Notes under the pieces: model-generated
Seen by the model: the letters and a program-made list of their open reading frames with translations, nothing else
What the model was told of the DNA's origin: nothing
The model's database searches: none
Source: Massospora cicadina
Taxonomy: Eukaryota; Entomophthoromycota; Entomophthoromycetes; Entomophthorales; Entomophthoraceae
Length of the DNA stretch: 64,000 nt
Assembly (NCBI GenBank): GCA_022478985.1
Contig: JAKSZP010014448.1
Span: 1 to 64,000 of the forward strand
Direction of reading: 5' to 3'
Position numbers and translations under genes: made by a program
Shown here: piece by piece, positions 1-11,730 of the stretch
Layout of the letters: each line of letters starts with the position of its first letter
How positions within the stretch are numbered: the stretch's first letter is position 1

Positions 1-544
1 TGATATAGAAATTGACATTGTGCACCCTACACTCCATTAGGCTCCAATTTTGGGAAATTGATTTCATAAAATTAATGAAATAAGCTTTCCAAGGGAAAAA
101 TGACTTACAGCTAAGAGGTTATGAGCGAAATAACAGAGGAGAACATAAATAAGTTTCATAATCAAGCTGTGAGATGAATATTGATGGAAAGAGTCTCCTG
201 TCTAGGATGAGGAGAGAATCAGGAATTTGAGGACGCCATACTGAGAAACCTGAATATGACAGCGGGCCATATACCCTGATGGGGGGAAAACCAGATCCTG
301 GGAAAAGGATCATCATGAGTAAATCAATCAGTCTGGCATGGCAAGAGGTCGTGGGGACCGCGCTCTGAGTAGGCAGTAGCGAGGAGGAAGAGGAGGAGTG
401 CCATATGCTGAAAGTCATCCCGAGCAGCATTGAGTATTGACAAAGTACTCCGCTTGAACCAATGAAGTATTTGACCAGGTGTCTGAAGCGGTGTTTCCAT
501 GCCCAGTCCTTTTCTCTCTGGAAATCTAGGCAAGAGGGGGGATG
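1..544. other. Unassigned end of LTR element X
   Basis: No domain could be recognised on either strand. The segment runs up to a purine-rich tract at 532-543 that looks like a polypurine tract just before an LTR start. It is therefore probably the 3' internal end of an LTR retrotransposon whose body lies left of the window. Two open frames of 79 and 103 codons on the minus strand show no recognisable domain and are probably chance. Confidence 0.35.
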
Positions 545-1706
545 TGTTGGGATTTTTGCCCATATCCCCAGACTGCTAAATTACCTGGTATCACTATGGA
601 AAAATTCCCTAAGGTGAAGTGAATTGGAAATCGGTTGACCCAAATTTTGGAGGAACTACGTTTGGGGGATTTTAGGATATTTTTCTGGTCATATCTGTCA
701 GGGATTGATCCGGATGGATACCTAATATCTCATTGGGTGGAGCAGCTGACAAAATAAGGGCATCTGATAGTAATTAACTATCAGGTGTACTGATTGGGAT
801 TGGTCAGGTTTCATCACCAACTGATTGGGAATGTTTAATGAGTTGTGAGGCGAGTGATGCCACCTGCAACTAGCAAATCAATTGGTTAGTGAAGTGACCT
901 GCCATAATGGGTAAAAAGTCTCATTATTTAAGCAGGTCGCTAGCCAATTATGGATGATTCACTTGGATCAAGAGGAAAACGTTAAGGATACGTTTCTGAC
1001 TCTTTCCATTTGAGGTCTTGAGGATGTCTAACATCAGAATCCTAGTCAGGATGGGGAAGACCATTGCTGCCAAGATGAGGAAGGGTGATTCAATGGCAAC
1101 AGCTGCCATTTCATCGAAGAGGTGTCAACTGAGGGTTAGACAGCTGAATCCCCTATAATTTTTCTAGAATTCACTATAATAAAAATACACATTGACACAC
1201 ATTGCATACATTTACAGTTGGATAAGAATTAAAAAAGAAAATTATTAGTTTGACTGTATATTTGGTAATAGTTAGACTATCATCATCTAACGTGAAGATT
1301 CCATCTCAAGGATATTATTGCAGAAGGCAATAATTGGTAGACTCTCAGAGAAGAGTAGAGATCCAAGTGGGGATCTAGAGACAAAGGGAACCACGGCTAA
1401 GGGATTGCTGCCAACTGTGTGTTGGGCTGAAGGAGACTGTTATTAGAGGATCTTAATGAAGATCAAGTGGACAGGATTATAGGGAACGAATCCCTAAGAG
1501 TGCAATATTCAGTATTATGGAAATACCAGCTGAAGCGTTGGGCCTGAAAGATAATTCTAACTCAACTATGGATAATAGTCATCATACTATTATTGGATTA
1601 TATATATTCTTACAATGCGAGGTGCATGAGGAAACTGAACCTGTGCAGTAGAAAGATTACTAGGGTTGACCTCCGATATTCAACTCCTAAGAGTAAAATT
1701 TTTACA
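545..1706 (+). repeat. Probable 3' LTR of element X, inserted in B0
   Basis: It starts TGTTGGG right after a purine-rich tract (AAGAGGGGGGAT) and ends near TTTTTACA, where integrase coding sequence of chromovirus B0 begins abruptly. Comparison with the B1 and B2 copies shows that B0 similarity starts at about 1700, which fixes the right edge to within a few bases. The 5 bp target duplication cannot be checked because the other end of X is outside the window. No coding potential was recognised in it. The right boundary is an inference. Confidence 0.45.
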
Positions 1707-3768
1707 CTGGTCTTTTAGGAATAATCTCTTACATCCCCTACAACAGGCAGAGAGTCCATGGACATTGGTGTCTGAGGACTTTATTGTTGAGCTTCCCAGT
1801 TCCAATAGGTTTATAGTGGTTATTATGGTTGTAGACCGCTTCACTAAAACTTCCCTGTTTATCCCATGCTCCTCTGCCATTATTTTTGAGAAAAGTGCCC
1901 GTCTATTCGTGCGTCATGTGTTCTCTATGTTCAGTCTCCATCAAGAGGTTTTCAGTGACCACAGGCCCTAGTTCAAGGCATAATGATGGAATAAGCCCTT
2001 AGCAATTTTGAAGATCATGCCTTGTCACTCAACTGTATACCATCCACATTCAGATGGACAAACCAAATGGGTCAACCAGATCCTAGAACAGTACGTGCAG
2101 TGCTATGATGCAGCTGCTCAGGATACCTGGGCGGATGACCTCCTCCTCGCCCAGTTCATGTATAACAACAAAACCAATGCATCCACAGGGTTTTCTACAT
2201 ATGAGGCTACTTGGGTACAACCCATCATTCTCAGTCAGCCCATGCTTCTGGCCAGAGGTACCAGCCGCCGCCAAATGAGCCCAGCACATTCTGTGTTATG
2301 GTTGAATGACATGATAGTGGGGACCAACCCCAAGGATAAGGCTGGGCGACAGGAGGCCCAGAAGGTGAAGCTTCAGGCCCTCCATGACCCCAAAAACACA
2401 GTAGACCAACGCTGGATACAAGCCAAATATGCCCAGGTTGGTACTACTGAGGTGCCTAACGCCAAGCTCCTTGAATCAGCCCAAGCGTTAAAATGGATGA
2501 GATACTTGATTAATGTGGACAGTTTGATTCAGTTGCTTGAGGAATGGGATTTTAAAACCCGTTCCATTTGCAAAATTATGAGTTTAGGTAGAGTACAACT
2601 TCAATTGATTACTTGGGTGAAGTCAGTTTTTGGCATTTTCTACCAATTGAGATGAAAGCGTTTGACTATTAGTGAATAGGTGCTTAAGACCACTTCAGCA
2701 GACCCCAAATTACCCCAACTCTACTTATATTTGATTTTCATGACCAACATTCCTTGTTGATCAACTTCTCGCAATAAAATTTTCCCATTTCCCCATTTTT
2801 TATTTTCTGTTACCTCAAATAATCCTGTGCATGGACCTCTTCAAGGAGGTCTCACGCTATGTAAACCATTCCATTTTGAAAATAATTAGGTTATCCCCTT
2901 GTGCACCATTGGGTCACCCAGGTTCCCTCCAACTTAGTGCGCCTACCCCTTCTTACCCTGTGCATCGAGTCAATTTTGGTTGATTTTGGTTTTTAAGATC
3001 ACACTTCTATACATAAGTTATTATTGCTCCAGCACCCTCTGCTGGGCTCTAGTAACTTTTGTACTAATGGCTAGTTCCCTGTCATGGGCCCTGTGCACTG
3101 AGCACTTCTACGCTGGAAACAGGAGAGTTATAGACACTCTCCTTACATTTTATACACACAGTCATTGGTTTGAGAGCACTTAACTAAGGCCATAAGTGAT
3201 TACAAATGGTTTTCAGATTGGAAGTGGCCCCCAGATCATGAAATAAATGTGGGTTCATATTTCATGCTTGACACACGCCACTTGTAAATGCATGTCCACT
3301 TGCACAAGTTTTCAAGCAAGCGTTACAGTCCTCACTTGGTGGAAGAGGACCTGGGAAATGGTGCCTTACGTTTAAAATTGCCAATACAGTGAAAGCAACA
3401 TCCAGCCTTCCATGTGTCCTAGTTGTCCCCATTTAAAGGGGCAATCCCCTCATACTCAGAACCCTTCACAATTGAGGATGCAGAGAAAGCTGAAGTTATG
3501 GTCATCCTGTCTTCCCGCATACCTTGTCAATCAGTCCAGTATCTCATCACGTGGAAAGGCTATCTGGCTTATAAGAACAGCTGGGTCAGCACTTAGGACT
3601 GTGCCAACTGCTCAAAGCTCATTGAGGCTTTTCATACCACCCAACCAGATGTACCCCTCCCCCAAAGATTGCTACTCTAATAGCAATCAAATTACCCAAG
3701 GCCATAAGAATGTGGCCCTAACTCAATTTCCCGGTGGTGGCACTCCCCCATTTCAAAAAGAAGGGTGA
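1700..3768 (+). pseudogene. Chromovirus B0 pol fragment: integrase and chromodomain
   Basis: Remnant of a Ty3/gypsy chromovirus polyprotein on the plus strand. Integrase motifs are readable: VSEDFIVELP and VFSDHRP carry the two Asp, and the YHPHSDGQT block is followed by the Glu of the DDE triad in ILEQY. Stops break it at about 1970 and 1981. After an inserted solo LTR (2292-3147) the frame resumes with GSYFMLDTRHL, then a chromodomain (SVQYLITWKGYLAYKNSW) at about 3525-3590. The order integrase, spacer, chromodomain, purine tract, LTR matches B1 and B2 in this window. The 5' part (protease, reverse transcriptase) is missing because element X cuts it at about 1700. It is decayed and cannot encode an enzyme. 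Confidence 0.85.
2292..3147 (+). repeat. Solo LTR, A type, inside B0 integrase
   Basis: It matches the LTRs of element A end to end. The head reads DMIVGTNPKDKAGRQEA, and the tail has CAGCACCCTCTGCTGGG and GAGAGTTATAGACACTCTCC. The flanks are CATTC on the left and CATTT on the right if the end is placed two bases earlier, so the 5 bp duplication is nearly intact. No internal A sequence is present, so this is a recombined solo LTR. Removing it restores the integrase-to-chromodomain colinearity of B0. Confidence 0.8.
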
Positions 3769-5044
3769 TGTAAGTCTGGAGAGCATCCCCTCTTCTTTGA
3801 CCAGGTGGCATTCCCATTCCCTACAAAAAAGGGTTTGAGAAGGGCAGCTCCCTCTCATCTCACAGGGCGACCTCACCCATGTAATAGATAGGTGATGGGT
3901 AACTGCCCTCCTTTTGAAGATCCCGCCACCTGTCCCTGCATTAACTTCAACTGGATTAGTACAGCAAATTGATGAAATTTGTGCCAAGATATCTGAAAAG
4001 TGGCATCTCCATGGGGCAAAGGTCCCATATGAAGTTAGTGGCAACAAGCCTTTGACATCAAGGCCTGAGAACACCAACCCTTGGAATAAAGCCTGATGGG
4101 CGTGTAATTTTTGATAATGAAGTATTAAGTGTCAAATTGTTGACAAAGCTCAATAGCATTGGGCCTATGGGAAATGCAGCTCACAGTTTAAAACCCACAC
4201 CAGGCCCATAAAAATCTTTGTCCAATATTTCCTGCTTGGATAAATGGATGCTATAGTGACTGAGTGCATGCAGATTGGGCGCCCTGAACCTGTTCCTGAC
4301 CTCTTGGGAATGCCCCTATATGGGGTGGCTTTTGGAAGTTCCTGCTGCCTGTCAGGTGAGATTCCATCACTCTAGTCACCAAAACTGAAGAAAATTGGCA
4401 ATTTGGGCATTTGTGGATAAATTAACAGTGACTTGGCCCACCGCTGATAATTTCAAAGTTAGTTCTAGTTAAATTCTTTCTTCCCCTCTCCCTCACTTGA
4501 AGCTCTCCAGATTAGGTAAAATCTTGAGGGCCCCAATCCTGCATTTTCCCAAGCTATTCCACAAATTGATTGTCTATTTAAACAGTCATAAACTGAGAAA
4601 ACTGATGGTCAATTCTCTACTTTAAATTCAATTAAAATATTCCTGTGCTCAACTGTATTTATTTAAGCTCAAATTTAACTTGCCAACCCCCATGATAATT
4701 GCAATGAGGCTTTGTGGCCCATGTATCAACTGAGTTGCCCTGGTCCTTTTATTAGTTTTGACCTCCACTATAGTCATTTGGGCCTATCATCAAGACTTTC
4801 CCAAAAATTCTGGGTCTCACAAATCTGTAGACCTGGACACACTGGCTTTGGTGCTGTAACAGCTTGGTTATTTGCCAGGTTGCTTTTCTTATTGGCATCT
4901 CATCAGCACCTCGCTGTTATCTATTGCCCAGCTTACTCTAGCATCATTTAAGCGGCAATGCCCCTAAAATTATGGCTTACATTTTTGTGCCTTTATATCC
5001 CAATTAGCAGGCCAGTATAATCTTTATCTGCCATCTTCCAGACA
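3769..5044 (+). repeat. 3' LTR of chromovirus B0
   Basis: It begins TGTAAGTCTGGAGAGC and ends CTTCCAGACA, matching the ends of the B1 and B2 LTRs. At about 3853-4096 it carries the B-type head peptide: GDLTHVIDR, one stop, then WVTALLLKIPPPVP and IDEICAKI. Near 4930-5040 the hydrophobic tail segment is recognisable in a decayed form (AAMPLKLWLTFLC, ICHLPDN). Length is about 1276 bp, between those of B2 (1148) and B1 (1484-1487). Its partner LTR lies beyond the insertion of X, outside the window. Confidence 0.8.
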
Positions 5045-6690
5045 ATAAACAATTAAAATATTTTATTCTGAAATCATTTATATTAAAATTAGACTAAGAT
5101 ATTACCAAGTAAGAAAGAAACTCATCTTTGAAAGAAGTTTACAGCTATGACAATTTATGCTGAAATCAAAATTCTTTAATTTGTATGTATATTAGAGCAA
5201 TTAAAATTATAAAACTTACCCTTATAATGTTAGAAAACATAAACAGTTATTATAGTTTAGCTGAAATTAAAACCATTAAAATTACTAAAAATATCACCTA
5301 GTAAGATACAAAACACACTTTAAAAGGATATTTTCACCTATTTCAGATAATTACAGATTATCATACTGGAAACAATTATCTGGTGAAAAATAAGCACAAC
5401 CATCAAAAAACTCACCTTGAAAAGTACCTATGAATAAATTAAAATTCATTGATCATATTGGAACAAACTTTTCATAAATTTTAATGAATTAATAGCTAAA
5501 TATGTTAAAAATAAGTAACCCACTAAAAAGCTTACCTTAACATGATCTCAATAACACAGTTTTAAATATAAGACTGTCATGCTGGGTTCAAACATCTAAT
5601 AAGACTCTCAACTAAAAACTACATTTTACTGTTAAACTAATAAAAACAAACTTCTAGTAAATGTTTTTCCTAAATAGCTAAAGCTTATTAAATGCATGTG
5701 TTTGCGTTGAAATTACAATTTTGCAATTTGAGCTGGGATAATAAACAATTATCTAGTGAATGTTTTTTAAGTTAATAAAGTGCTTACCTTTGTTCTTTAA
5801 TTGTAATTCTGCGGTTATCTGAAGTTTAAGTGGGGGTATAATTTTAAAAATTAGTACTATGAAATCTTTATAATTATCATGATACCTAGTTTTTATCTAA
5901 AATTGGATATAATTTACTTAAAAACGCAATATATCTATGCATTGATAATACTGATAAAAGCACCAAATATACAATTAACAGTAACACATTTTAATTTTAT
6001 TAGTGGAGCTTAGAGTAAGTGATTTAATTGAAGAAAATTCATGGCTAATTTTTTATAATTTTAACTATAAAATCAGATGATTATTAAATTGCTCATCTAT
6101 AATGATATACCAATTACCATTTAACCATATAGTGTTCTCTCTTGTTACATATAACACTTTCTCACTATATTATAAAAAATAATGTAGAAATCCAGAAAAA
6201 TTTGTGGCATGCGCACAAAAACTCACTGATTTTCATTGCAATTGAATGAATGGTATAGGAACGCATACAACACAAAGAAATAAACAAATAAGCATTCATC
6301 TTAACAGATATAAAGAGAAGTTGTAAGGATACATATAAGTTTCTAACATCATTTATGGTGACCAGTTTTAAAATGATTGGCGCAAATTTATTTAATCATC
6401 CGTTTTACATACCTTTTCTATTAAATTTTTTAATGATTGGTGAAAAATTTTTTTCACTATCATTTATGAATCACTTTAGTAATTTAAAAAATAGAAGTGT
6501 CCTGATTCATCAATGATATATTTGAACGGATCCTATTTTTTAGATTATCTTCACATCAGGTTTCAGATTGTGGATTAATATCACTAAGTTAAAGTATCAG
6601 ACTTCAGTTCACAGAATGACTGTCAACAAAATAATTGGTGGAAACCTAGCTTTATGTTATTTCTGAATCAGATTTCAGTTAGTGGATTGG
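5045..6690. other. AT-rich, no gene seen
   Basis: Very AT-rich sequence without an open frame that resembles a known protein on either strand. Near 6495 the phrase GTGTCCTGATTCATCA appears; it recurs in variant form at about 7238 and 9431, so this edge probably belongs to the same repeat family. Otherwise no repeat boundary, RNA gene or promoter is visible. Confidence 0.5.
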
Positions 6691-7220
6691 CTTGTTGATC
6701 AGTGATCAATAAATTAAATTGATTATGGCCAAGTGGCTAGTTATTTTTGGCTGATTCGATAGGTATAATAGGTTTAGGCAAGTTTTTGGTAATTTGTTTG
6801 ATTTGATAAGCTTAATTAGTTTTGGGTTTCAGTTTGGTAATATTTGTTTGATTCAAAGTGTTTAGTTTTATTTGGCCAAGTGATTGCAGTTTCTGGTTTA
6901 ATTTGATAGGTTCAGTTTGATTTTAGCCAATTGCTTTTTGGTTGATTTAATAAGTTCAATAGGTTATGGCTGAGTGTTTGGTAATTTGGTTAATTTGATA
7001 GTTTAGTTGGTTTTAGCTATAACTGAGTGGTTGGTGGTTTTTGGTTAATTTAATAGGGCGATTGGTTTTGTCTAAGTGTTATGGAATTTGGTTAAATCAA
7101 TAAGTTCAATGGTTTTGTATGAGAGGTTGGTTTTTGTCTATAATTAAATCTAAAATAAAGACTCAAATCATCTGGTAAACTATAAACACCATGGTAAAGC
7201 ATGAGTATCTGGATGTTAGT
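6690..7220 (+). repeat. Degenerate minisatellite, 40-50 bp unit
   Basis: A run of imperfect units containing phrases such as TTGATTTGATAGGTTCAAT, GGTTTTGGCCAAGTGG and TTGGTGGTTTT, repeated many times with substitutions and small indels. Related runs occur at 7480-7640, 7960-8180, 14740-14890 and 15200-15440 on this strand, and in reverse complement at 8560-8770 and 9850-10090. The unit length is estimated by eye. Confidence 0.6.
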
Positions 7221-7224
7221 CATA

Positions 7225-7870
7225 TCTATACATAATAGAAAGTGTCCTTATTTTTCAACAATGTATATGGATAGACCTTATCTTTACATCATTTTCACAT
7301 CAGACTTCAGATTGTGGATCAGGTGCTACTAAGGTGAGGCTTCTCACTATGGATTGCAGATCAGGTTTAATAAAATGATTTGTGAGATCATAGCTTAATG
7401 TCACTTCTGCATCAATCTGGATCACAGATCAGCTGTTGTTCAGTTAATGCATTAGAACTTGGGTAAAGGATTGGATAATTATTAGTTGATCCAGAGGCTT
7501 GGAAATTGGTTTTAGACAGGTGATGGTTGGTTTTAGTTGATTTGATGGATTGAGATAGTAATGAATAAGTGGCTGGTGACTGTTGATCTAATATGTCAAT
7601 TTTTTGGCCAAGTGGCTTTAAGTTGATCTAATAGATCAAATGATTTTTCTATGCATTATGGTAGCTATTTATACAAGTCAATAATTCTAATTACTTTCTA
7701 AACCTATTGATAGCTCCTCCTACCTCAAATGAACAACCTTATTGATATTCTATATATAGAAATCAAGTGTTTATGTGTGTGATTCCCAGCAAAAACTATG
7801 GCATGTAGAGCTTTAGAACTTTAAACATAGATGGTTGGGAGGGGTTTATGTGCACCTCAAAGCTGAATAC
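7225..7870 (+). repeat. Helitron-like non-coding repeat, copy 1
   Basis: It opens with A|TCTATACATAATAGAAAGTGTCC, shown here only as a position because the 5' TC after an A resembles a Helitron start. It continues with CATCAGACTTCAGATTG and TCCTCCTACCTCA, and ends near GTGCACCTCAAAG. A second copy of most of this block lies at 14530-15110. No terminal inverted repeats or coding sequence are visible. Assignment to Helitrons is an inference from the 5' end and from the Helitron to the right. Confidence 0.45.
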
Positions 7871-8051
7871 CTTAATTTTTTTTAATAGAAGAAAATGATT
7901 TATATCTAAAATTAAAAAAAATTAAATATTTCTAAAGGTATTCATATATTGTTACAGCTGAGCAGTTAGATATTTGGGTAATCTGATAGTTTAAATGGGT
8001 TTATAAGGTGGTTGGTGGTTTTAGGTTGATTTGATAGGTTCAATTAGTTTT

Positions 8052-8073
8052 TTTTTAGTACTAGATGGTCCCA
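8052..8073 (-). mobile_element. 22 bp retroposed fragment with 16 bp duplication
   Basis: The insert TTTTTAGTACTAGATGGTCC plus CA is flanked by the perfect 16 bp duplication AGGTTCAATTAGTTTT (8036-8051 and 8074-8089). Read on the minus strand it is a short 3' end followed by an A tail, which is what extreme 5' truncation of a retroposed RNA would leave. The same core occurs at 12193, 46271 and 48982, each with its own duplication. Confidence 0.8.
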
Positions 8074-8200
8074 AGGTTCAATTAGTTTTGGCTGAGTGGT
8101 TCTTGGGTTTATATTGTTTATTCAAGGTAAGCCACATGGTGGGTTTACGTTGCTTTAATGAGTTTAATTGGTCTTGGGTGATTGGTTAGCAATCTTTATT

Positions 8201-8480
8201 TCTAATTTTATTCGAGGTGGGCCGACCGGGGGACGATACCGCACCGATTAGGGAAGTGAAGAAAATGGGAAAGGAGGATAAACCCGGAAAACCTCCATGC
8301 GCGGCGTATGATAGGCCAGGAACTCCATGGACCGCCTTTGCTATTCGCTATCTCGGTTCGGGGCATTGGCGCGCAAAACCAACACAGTCAAAATCGTCCC
8401 CCACCCAAAGTCCATTACCGGGATCGAACTCGGGGAGGCAGTGGTAGAGGGTCCATACTCTACCACTGGGGTATCCTCCC
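8201..8480 (-). mobile_element. tRNA-headed SINE (S1), copy 1
   Basis: A 280 bp element on the minus strand flanked by the perfect 17 bp duplication GGTTAGCAATCTTTATT (8184-8200 and 8481-8497). Its 5' end (near 8480) carries a pol III A box (AGTGGTAGAGTATGG) and B box (GAGTTCGATCCC) about 30 nt apart. Its 3' end is an AT-rich tail (AATAAAATTAGA). There is no 3' half acceptor stem, so it is not a tRNA gene. Two more copies lie at 10164 and 42202. The short open frames on the plus strand through this element are shadows of the repeat. Confidence 0.92.
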
Positions 8481-8497
8481 GGTTAGCAATCTTTATT

Positions 8498-10146
8498 GAT
8501 TTGATAGTTTAATATATGCTTAAACTTATTTATAGCCAACTTATACAAATATAACAAGTTATAAACCAAGCAAAATTAAAAACCATTTTTAAACTTTTAA
8601 ATCAAACAACTAAAAACTATTAACAAATTACCAAAACTAATTAATTTATTTTATTAACAAATCAATAACTGCTTACTAAAACAATCAAGAATTTTAATCA
8701 ATTTAAAGCTACCAACTACTTAACAAAACCATTGAAACTATCAAAGAAACCAAATATCAAATTGCTCAGTTATAGCAATATACTGACTATCATAAAAAAT
8801 AGGTTTTCACTTGTTACATATAAACTTTTTTATTTTGATAATGGAAAATTAAATTTTCAATTAATTATTGCATTGCATCAGAGATACGTAATTGTGCCAA
8901 GTTTAAAGCTCTAGATAGTCTGGAAGGCAAAAATCAATCAAAAGATTTCACCCAGATAGACAGACAGACACCACAGCTAGTGGAGAAAAATGTTTTAAAA
9001 ACTAGTGTAATCAATTATGTTCATCTATTTCATTATAAGCCCATAAGCAACGCTAAATAAAATGATCTATAGACAAACATAAGGCTAAAAAACAATTTTA
9101 AAAACAATTTTGGTACTCTTTTATTGATGGCCATCTACCAAGCAACCAATGTAAACCATATAATCAAATAGTAGCATCCGGTAAATTATCACCCACAAGC
9201 AGCACTGGGTAAAATGGGTTAGCAACAAATATAAATCTAATAATAATCAATGAAAATAATTTTGGTGTTAAACTATCCTAATTGGATCTCTGAGCCTCAT
9301 GCTCTATAAGATGTGAAATGAATTCAATAGATTACTAACATAATCAACCCTGGGTAAATTAGGTATCTTCTATTTGTATAACAATTTTATTTTAGATAAG
9401 CTGACTAGTTTATATATACAAAAAGAAAGTTGTCCTGATTCATCAGAAATGTGATTGGTGGGATCCTGATTTAATTGACTTTGAAAAGAAAATAGTTCTC
9501 TAAATGAATGTATTTATATATTTTGTGTTTTTTGTGCATAACTCTGAAACTACTGGACCAATTTGAATGATCTTTTTATTCTGAAAAGAGGATGCTCCAA
9601 CTTAGGTAACAATATAATTTTAAAGGAATGGTTCAGTATCTGAACAATATATTATTATTTATAAAAATTTATTAAAACAATAAACTTCAATAGAGACAGT
9701 TCATCCCTGGATAAACTTAATCTGACATTAGAGAATTGATGGCTTAAATCAACTATTTTTAAATCTGATATCATTTTTGGAAGTCAGACATTAATAGATT
9801 TACAGTAATTAAATCTATCAACTTAACTAAATAAACAATAAACTGCATAATGAAACCATTAAATCTGTTGAATCAAAATAAAAACCCATCAATCACTCAA
9901 CTAAAACTAATTGAACTAAGGTATCATCAATCATTAACAATATATAGAAACCAGTGGGCCTAATAAATTAACCAAATAGCTACCAAATGCTTTCCAAAAC
10001 CAATGAGGCAAATAAATTGATAATAAACCATCTGCTTACTCAAATTTATTAAGCCTATCAAATTGACCAAATAACAATAAAATGCTCACCCAAATGATAT
10101 AAAGATTACTATTATACTTTAGATATCATTGATATATTCTATATAC
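8498..10146. other. AT-rich repeat sequence, no gene
   Basis: No protein-coding signal. 8560-8770 and 9850-10090 hold the degenerate minisatellite in reverse orientation (phrases such as AACTATCAAAGAAACCAAAT). 9411-9790 holds a Helitron-like repeat listed separately. No RNA gene is visible. Confidence 0.5.
9411..9790 (+). repeat. Helitron-like non-coding repeat, conserved block 1
   Basis: It contains TTGTCCTGATTCATCAG, then a block starting GCATAACTCTGAAACTACTG and continuing ACCAATTTGAATGATC and GAGGATGCTCCAACTTAGG. A second copy of the latter block is at 11505-11720 (ACATAAATATGAAACTGCTG, ACCAATTTAGATGATC). Blocks of this kind are common in 5' regions of Helitrons; the assignment rests on that memory and not on a search. 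Confidence 0.45.
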
Positions 10147-10163
10147 AACTTATATTTATTTTT

Positions 10164-10458
10164 TAATTTAATTCTAATTTAATTTTATTCGAGGTGGGCC
10201 GACCTGGGGACGATACCGCACCGATTAGGGAAGTGAAGAAAATGGGAAAGGAGGATAAAACCCGGAAAACCTCCATGCACGGTGTACGATAGGCCAGGAA
10301 CTCCATGGACCGCCTTTGCTATTTGCTATCTCGGTTCGGGGCATTGGCGCGCAAAACCAACACAGTCAAAATCGTCACCTACCCAAAGTCCATTACCGGG
10401 ATCGAACTCGGGAGGCAGTGGTAGAGGGTCCATACTCTACCACTGGGGTATCCTCCCT
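10164..10458 (-). mobile_element. tRNA-headed SINE (S1), copy 2
   Basis: Same family and orientation as the copy at 8201. It is flanked by the 17 bp duplication AACTTATATTTATTTTT (10147-10163 and 10459-10475). The A box and B box are intact on the minus strand near the right end. The A/T tail at the left end is longer than in copy 1 (TAATTTAATTCTAATTTAAT), as expected for independent insertions with variable tails. Sequence differs from copy 1 at only scattered positions. Confidence 0.92.
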
Positions 10459-10539
10459 AACTTATATTTATTTTTCATAACTTAAAAAATGGAAAACAGC
10501 CCAAGTTGATTCCCAATAATCATAGATATTTTTGCCAAG

Positions 10540-11010
10540 GTTGTTATTTTTTATGTATATATAAGATAATATAACATATACAATAGAGTTTTTTATATAG
10601 AAATAGTGAGATTTCAAAATGATATATAGAGATAGTGATTTTGTATATTAAAATTGGGAAAAAACCAACTAAAAATGCACTAGTTTTATTTTGTGAAAAG
10701 AAATGCTAAAATTGGAAAAAAAACCCTTAAAAAATTCAATAAAAAGTATAATCTAATCAAGAAATTATGAATACTACAAAAACCCTTTTTAAATTCATTG
10801 TCATATTTTATCCTTAATTATAGAACTTTTACAAGTATAAATTAGAGCTTATATTGGATTAGGTTCAAGTGTAAACTATATGTAACTTAGAATTATATTG
10901 CTAAATATATATATATTATAAATGGCTATTATAAATCAGTTTAAAGTATGGCAATAACTTTTAAAAAGGTTTATTGAGTACTAGTAAAATTACCCAGCAT
11001 TTTTCAGGTT
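10540..11010 (+). repeat. Non-autonomous element, copy without insertions
   Basis: A block with GTGAGATTTCAAAATGAT, GCTTATATTGGATTAGG and AAATGGCTATTATAAATCAG in the same order as the longer copy at 12160-14540, but lacking that copy's three insertions. Subterminal halves (AAAAACCCTTTTT... near 10780 and TTAAAAAGGTTTATTGAG near 10960) are in inverted orientation, suggesting a short DNA transposon with long inverted repeats. It serves as an empty-site reference for the IS630 and SINE insertions in the other copy. Confidence 0.55.
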
Positions 11011-11439
11011 TATTCATGAGCTTGCACTGAAATAGCATAATGGCTGTGTCAGCACTATGCTTAAGCTACTTAGACTAACAGCTTTGATGTTGCCCCATGT
11101 CTGGTGAGCTGGGTATTTTATATCTACTTAATAATCTATTTAAAACTCTAACATTGAATGTGTTTAGTTCTGGATGAGCAGTTTGGTGAATTATTTGATA
11201 AATTTGACAACTTATAACCACTCAGCCAAATAGATTGAACCTATCAGACTCAATGTCAGTCAGTCAATTAGTGTTAGTTTTTTATTAAGTATATTTTTTT
11301 TAGCTTTGGGTGAGCAGTTGTTTCATTGAGAAATTTGAATTATTTGATATTTGCCAATTGTCACCCACTAGCCCAAATAAATTGACCTATCAGGCTCAAA
11401 GGGCTCAGATATCAGTCAGTGTCAGTCAGTGTTGATGTT

Positions 11440-11730
11440 TTTAATTGAAAAAAGGAGGTTATCAACTTGAACTGTATGTTTTTGTTTTTTTCTGTTTGTT
11501 TGCACATAAATATGAAACTGCTGAACCAATTTAGATGATCTTTTTCAAAAAAGTGGATGCTTAAACTTAGGTCCCATCTTACTTTTATAAGAATTGGCCT
11601 AGTATCTGACCAGTAATTTAGTATGTATATTAAAATGGACCAGAAGCAATGGATTTCAAATGTGGGAATAGTTCATTTCCTGATAACCTTAATTCCAGCA
11701 TAGATAATGTGATAGCTTCAAATCAACTTT
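11440..11730 (+). repeat. Helitron-like non-coding repeat, conserved block 2
   Basis: Second copy of the block at 9534-9790: TGTTTGCACATAAATATG, GAACCAATTTAGATGATC, GTGGATGCTTAAACTTAGG, and farther on CTGATAACCTTAATTCCAGC. The copies have drifted but align without large gaps. No coding potential. Confidence 0.45.

Noticed and set aside
6690..7220. CRISPR-like array
   Set aside because: Units are degenerate and contiguous with no unique spacers, and the DNA is clearly eukaryotic.
8410..8480. tRNA gene in the GC-rich block
   Set aside because: The A and B boxes are present, but the 3' acceptor half is missing and the block is part of a 280 bp unit with target duplications occurring three times. 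It is a SINE head.
8217..8512. Three overlapping 61-76 codon plus-strand frames
   Set aside because: They lie wholly or mostly in the SINE and recur at 10282 because the SINE does. Not genes.
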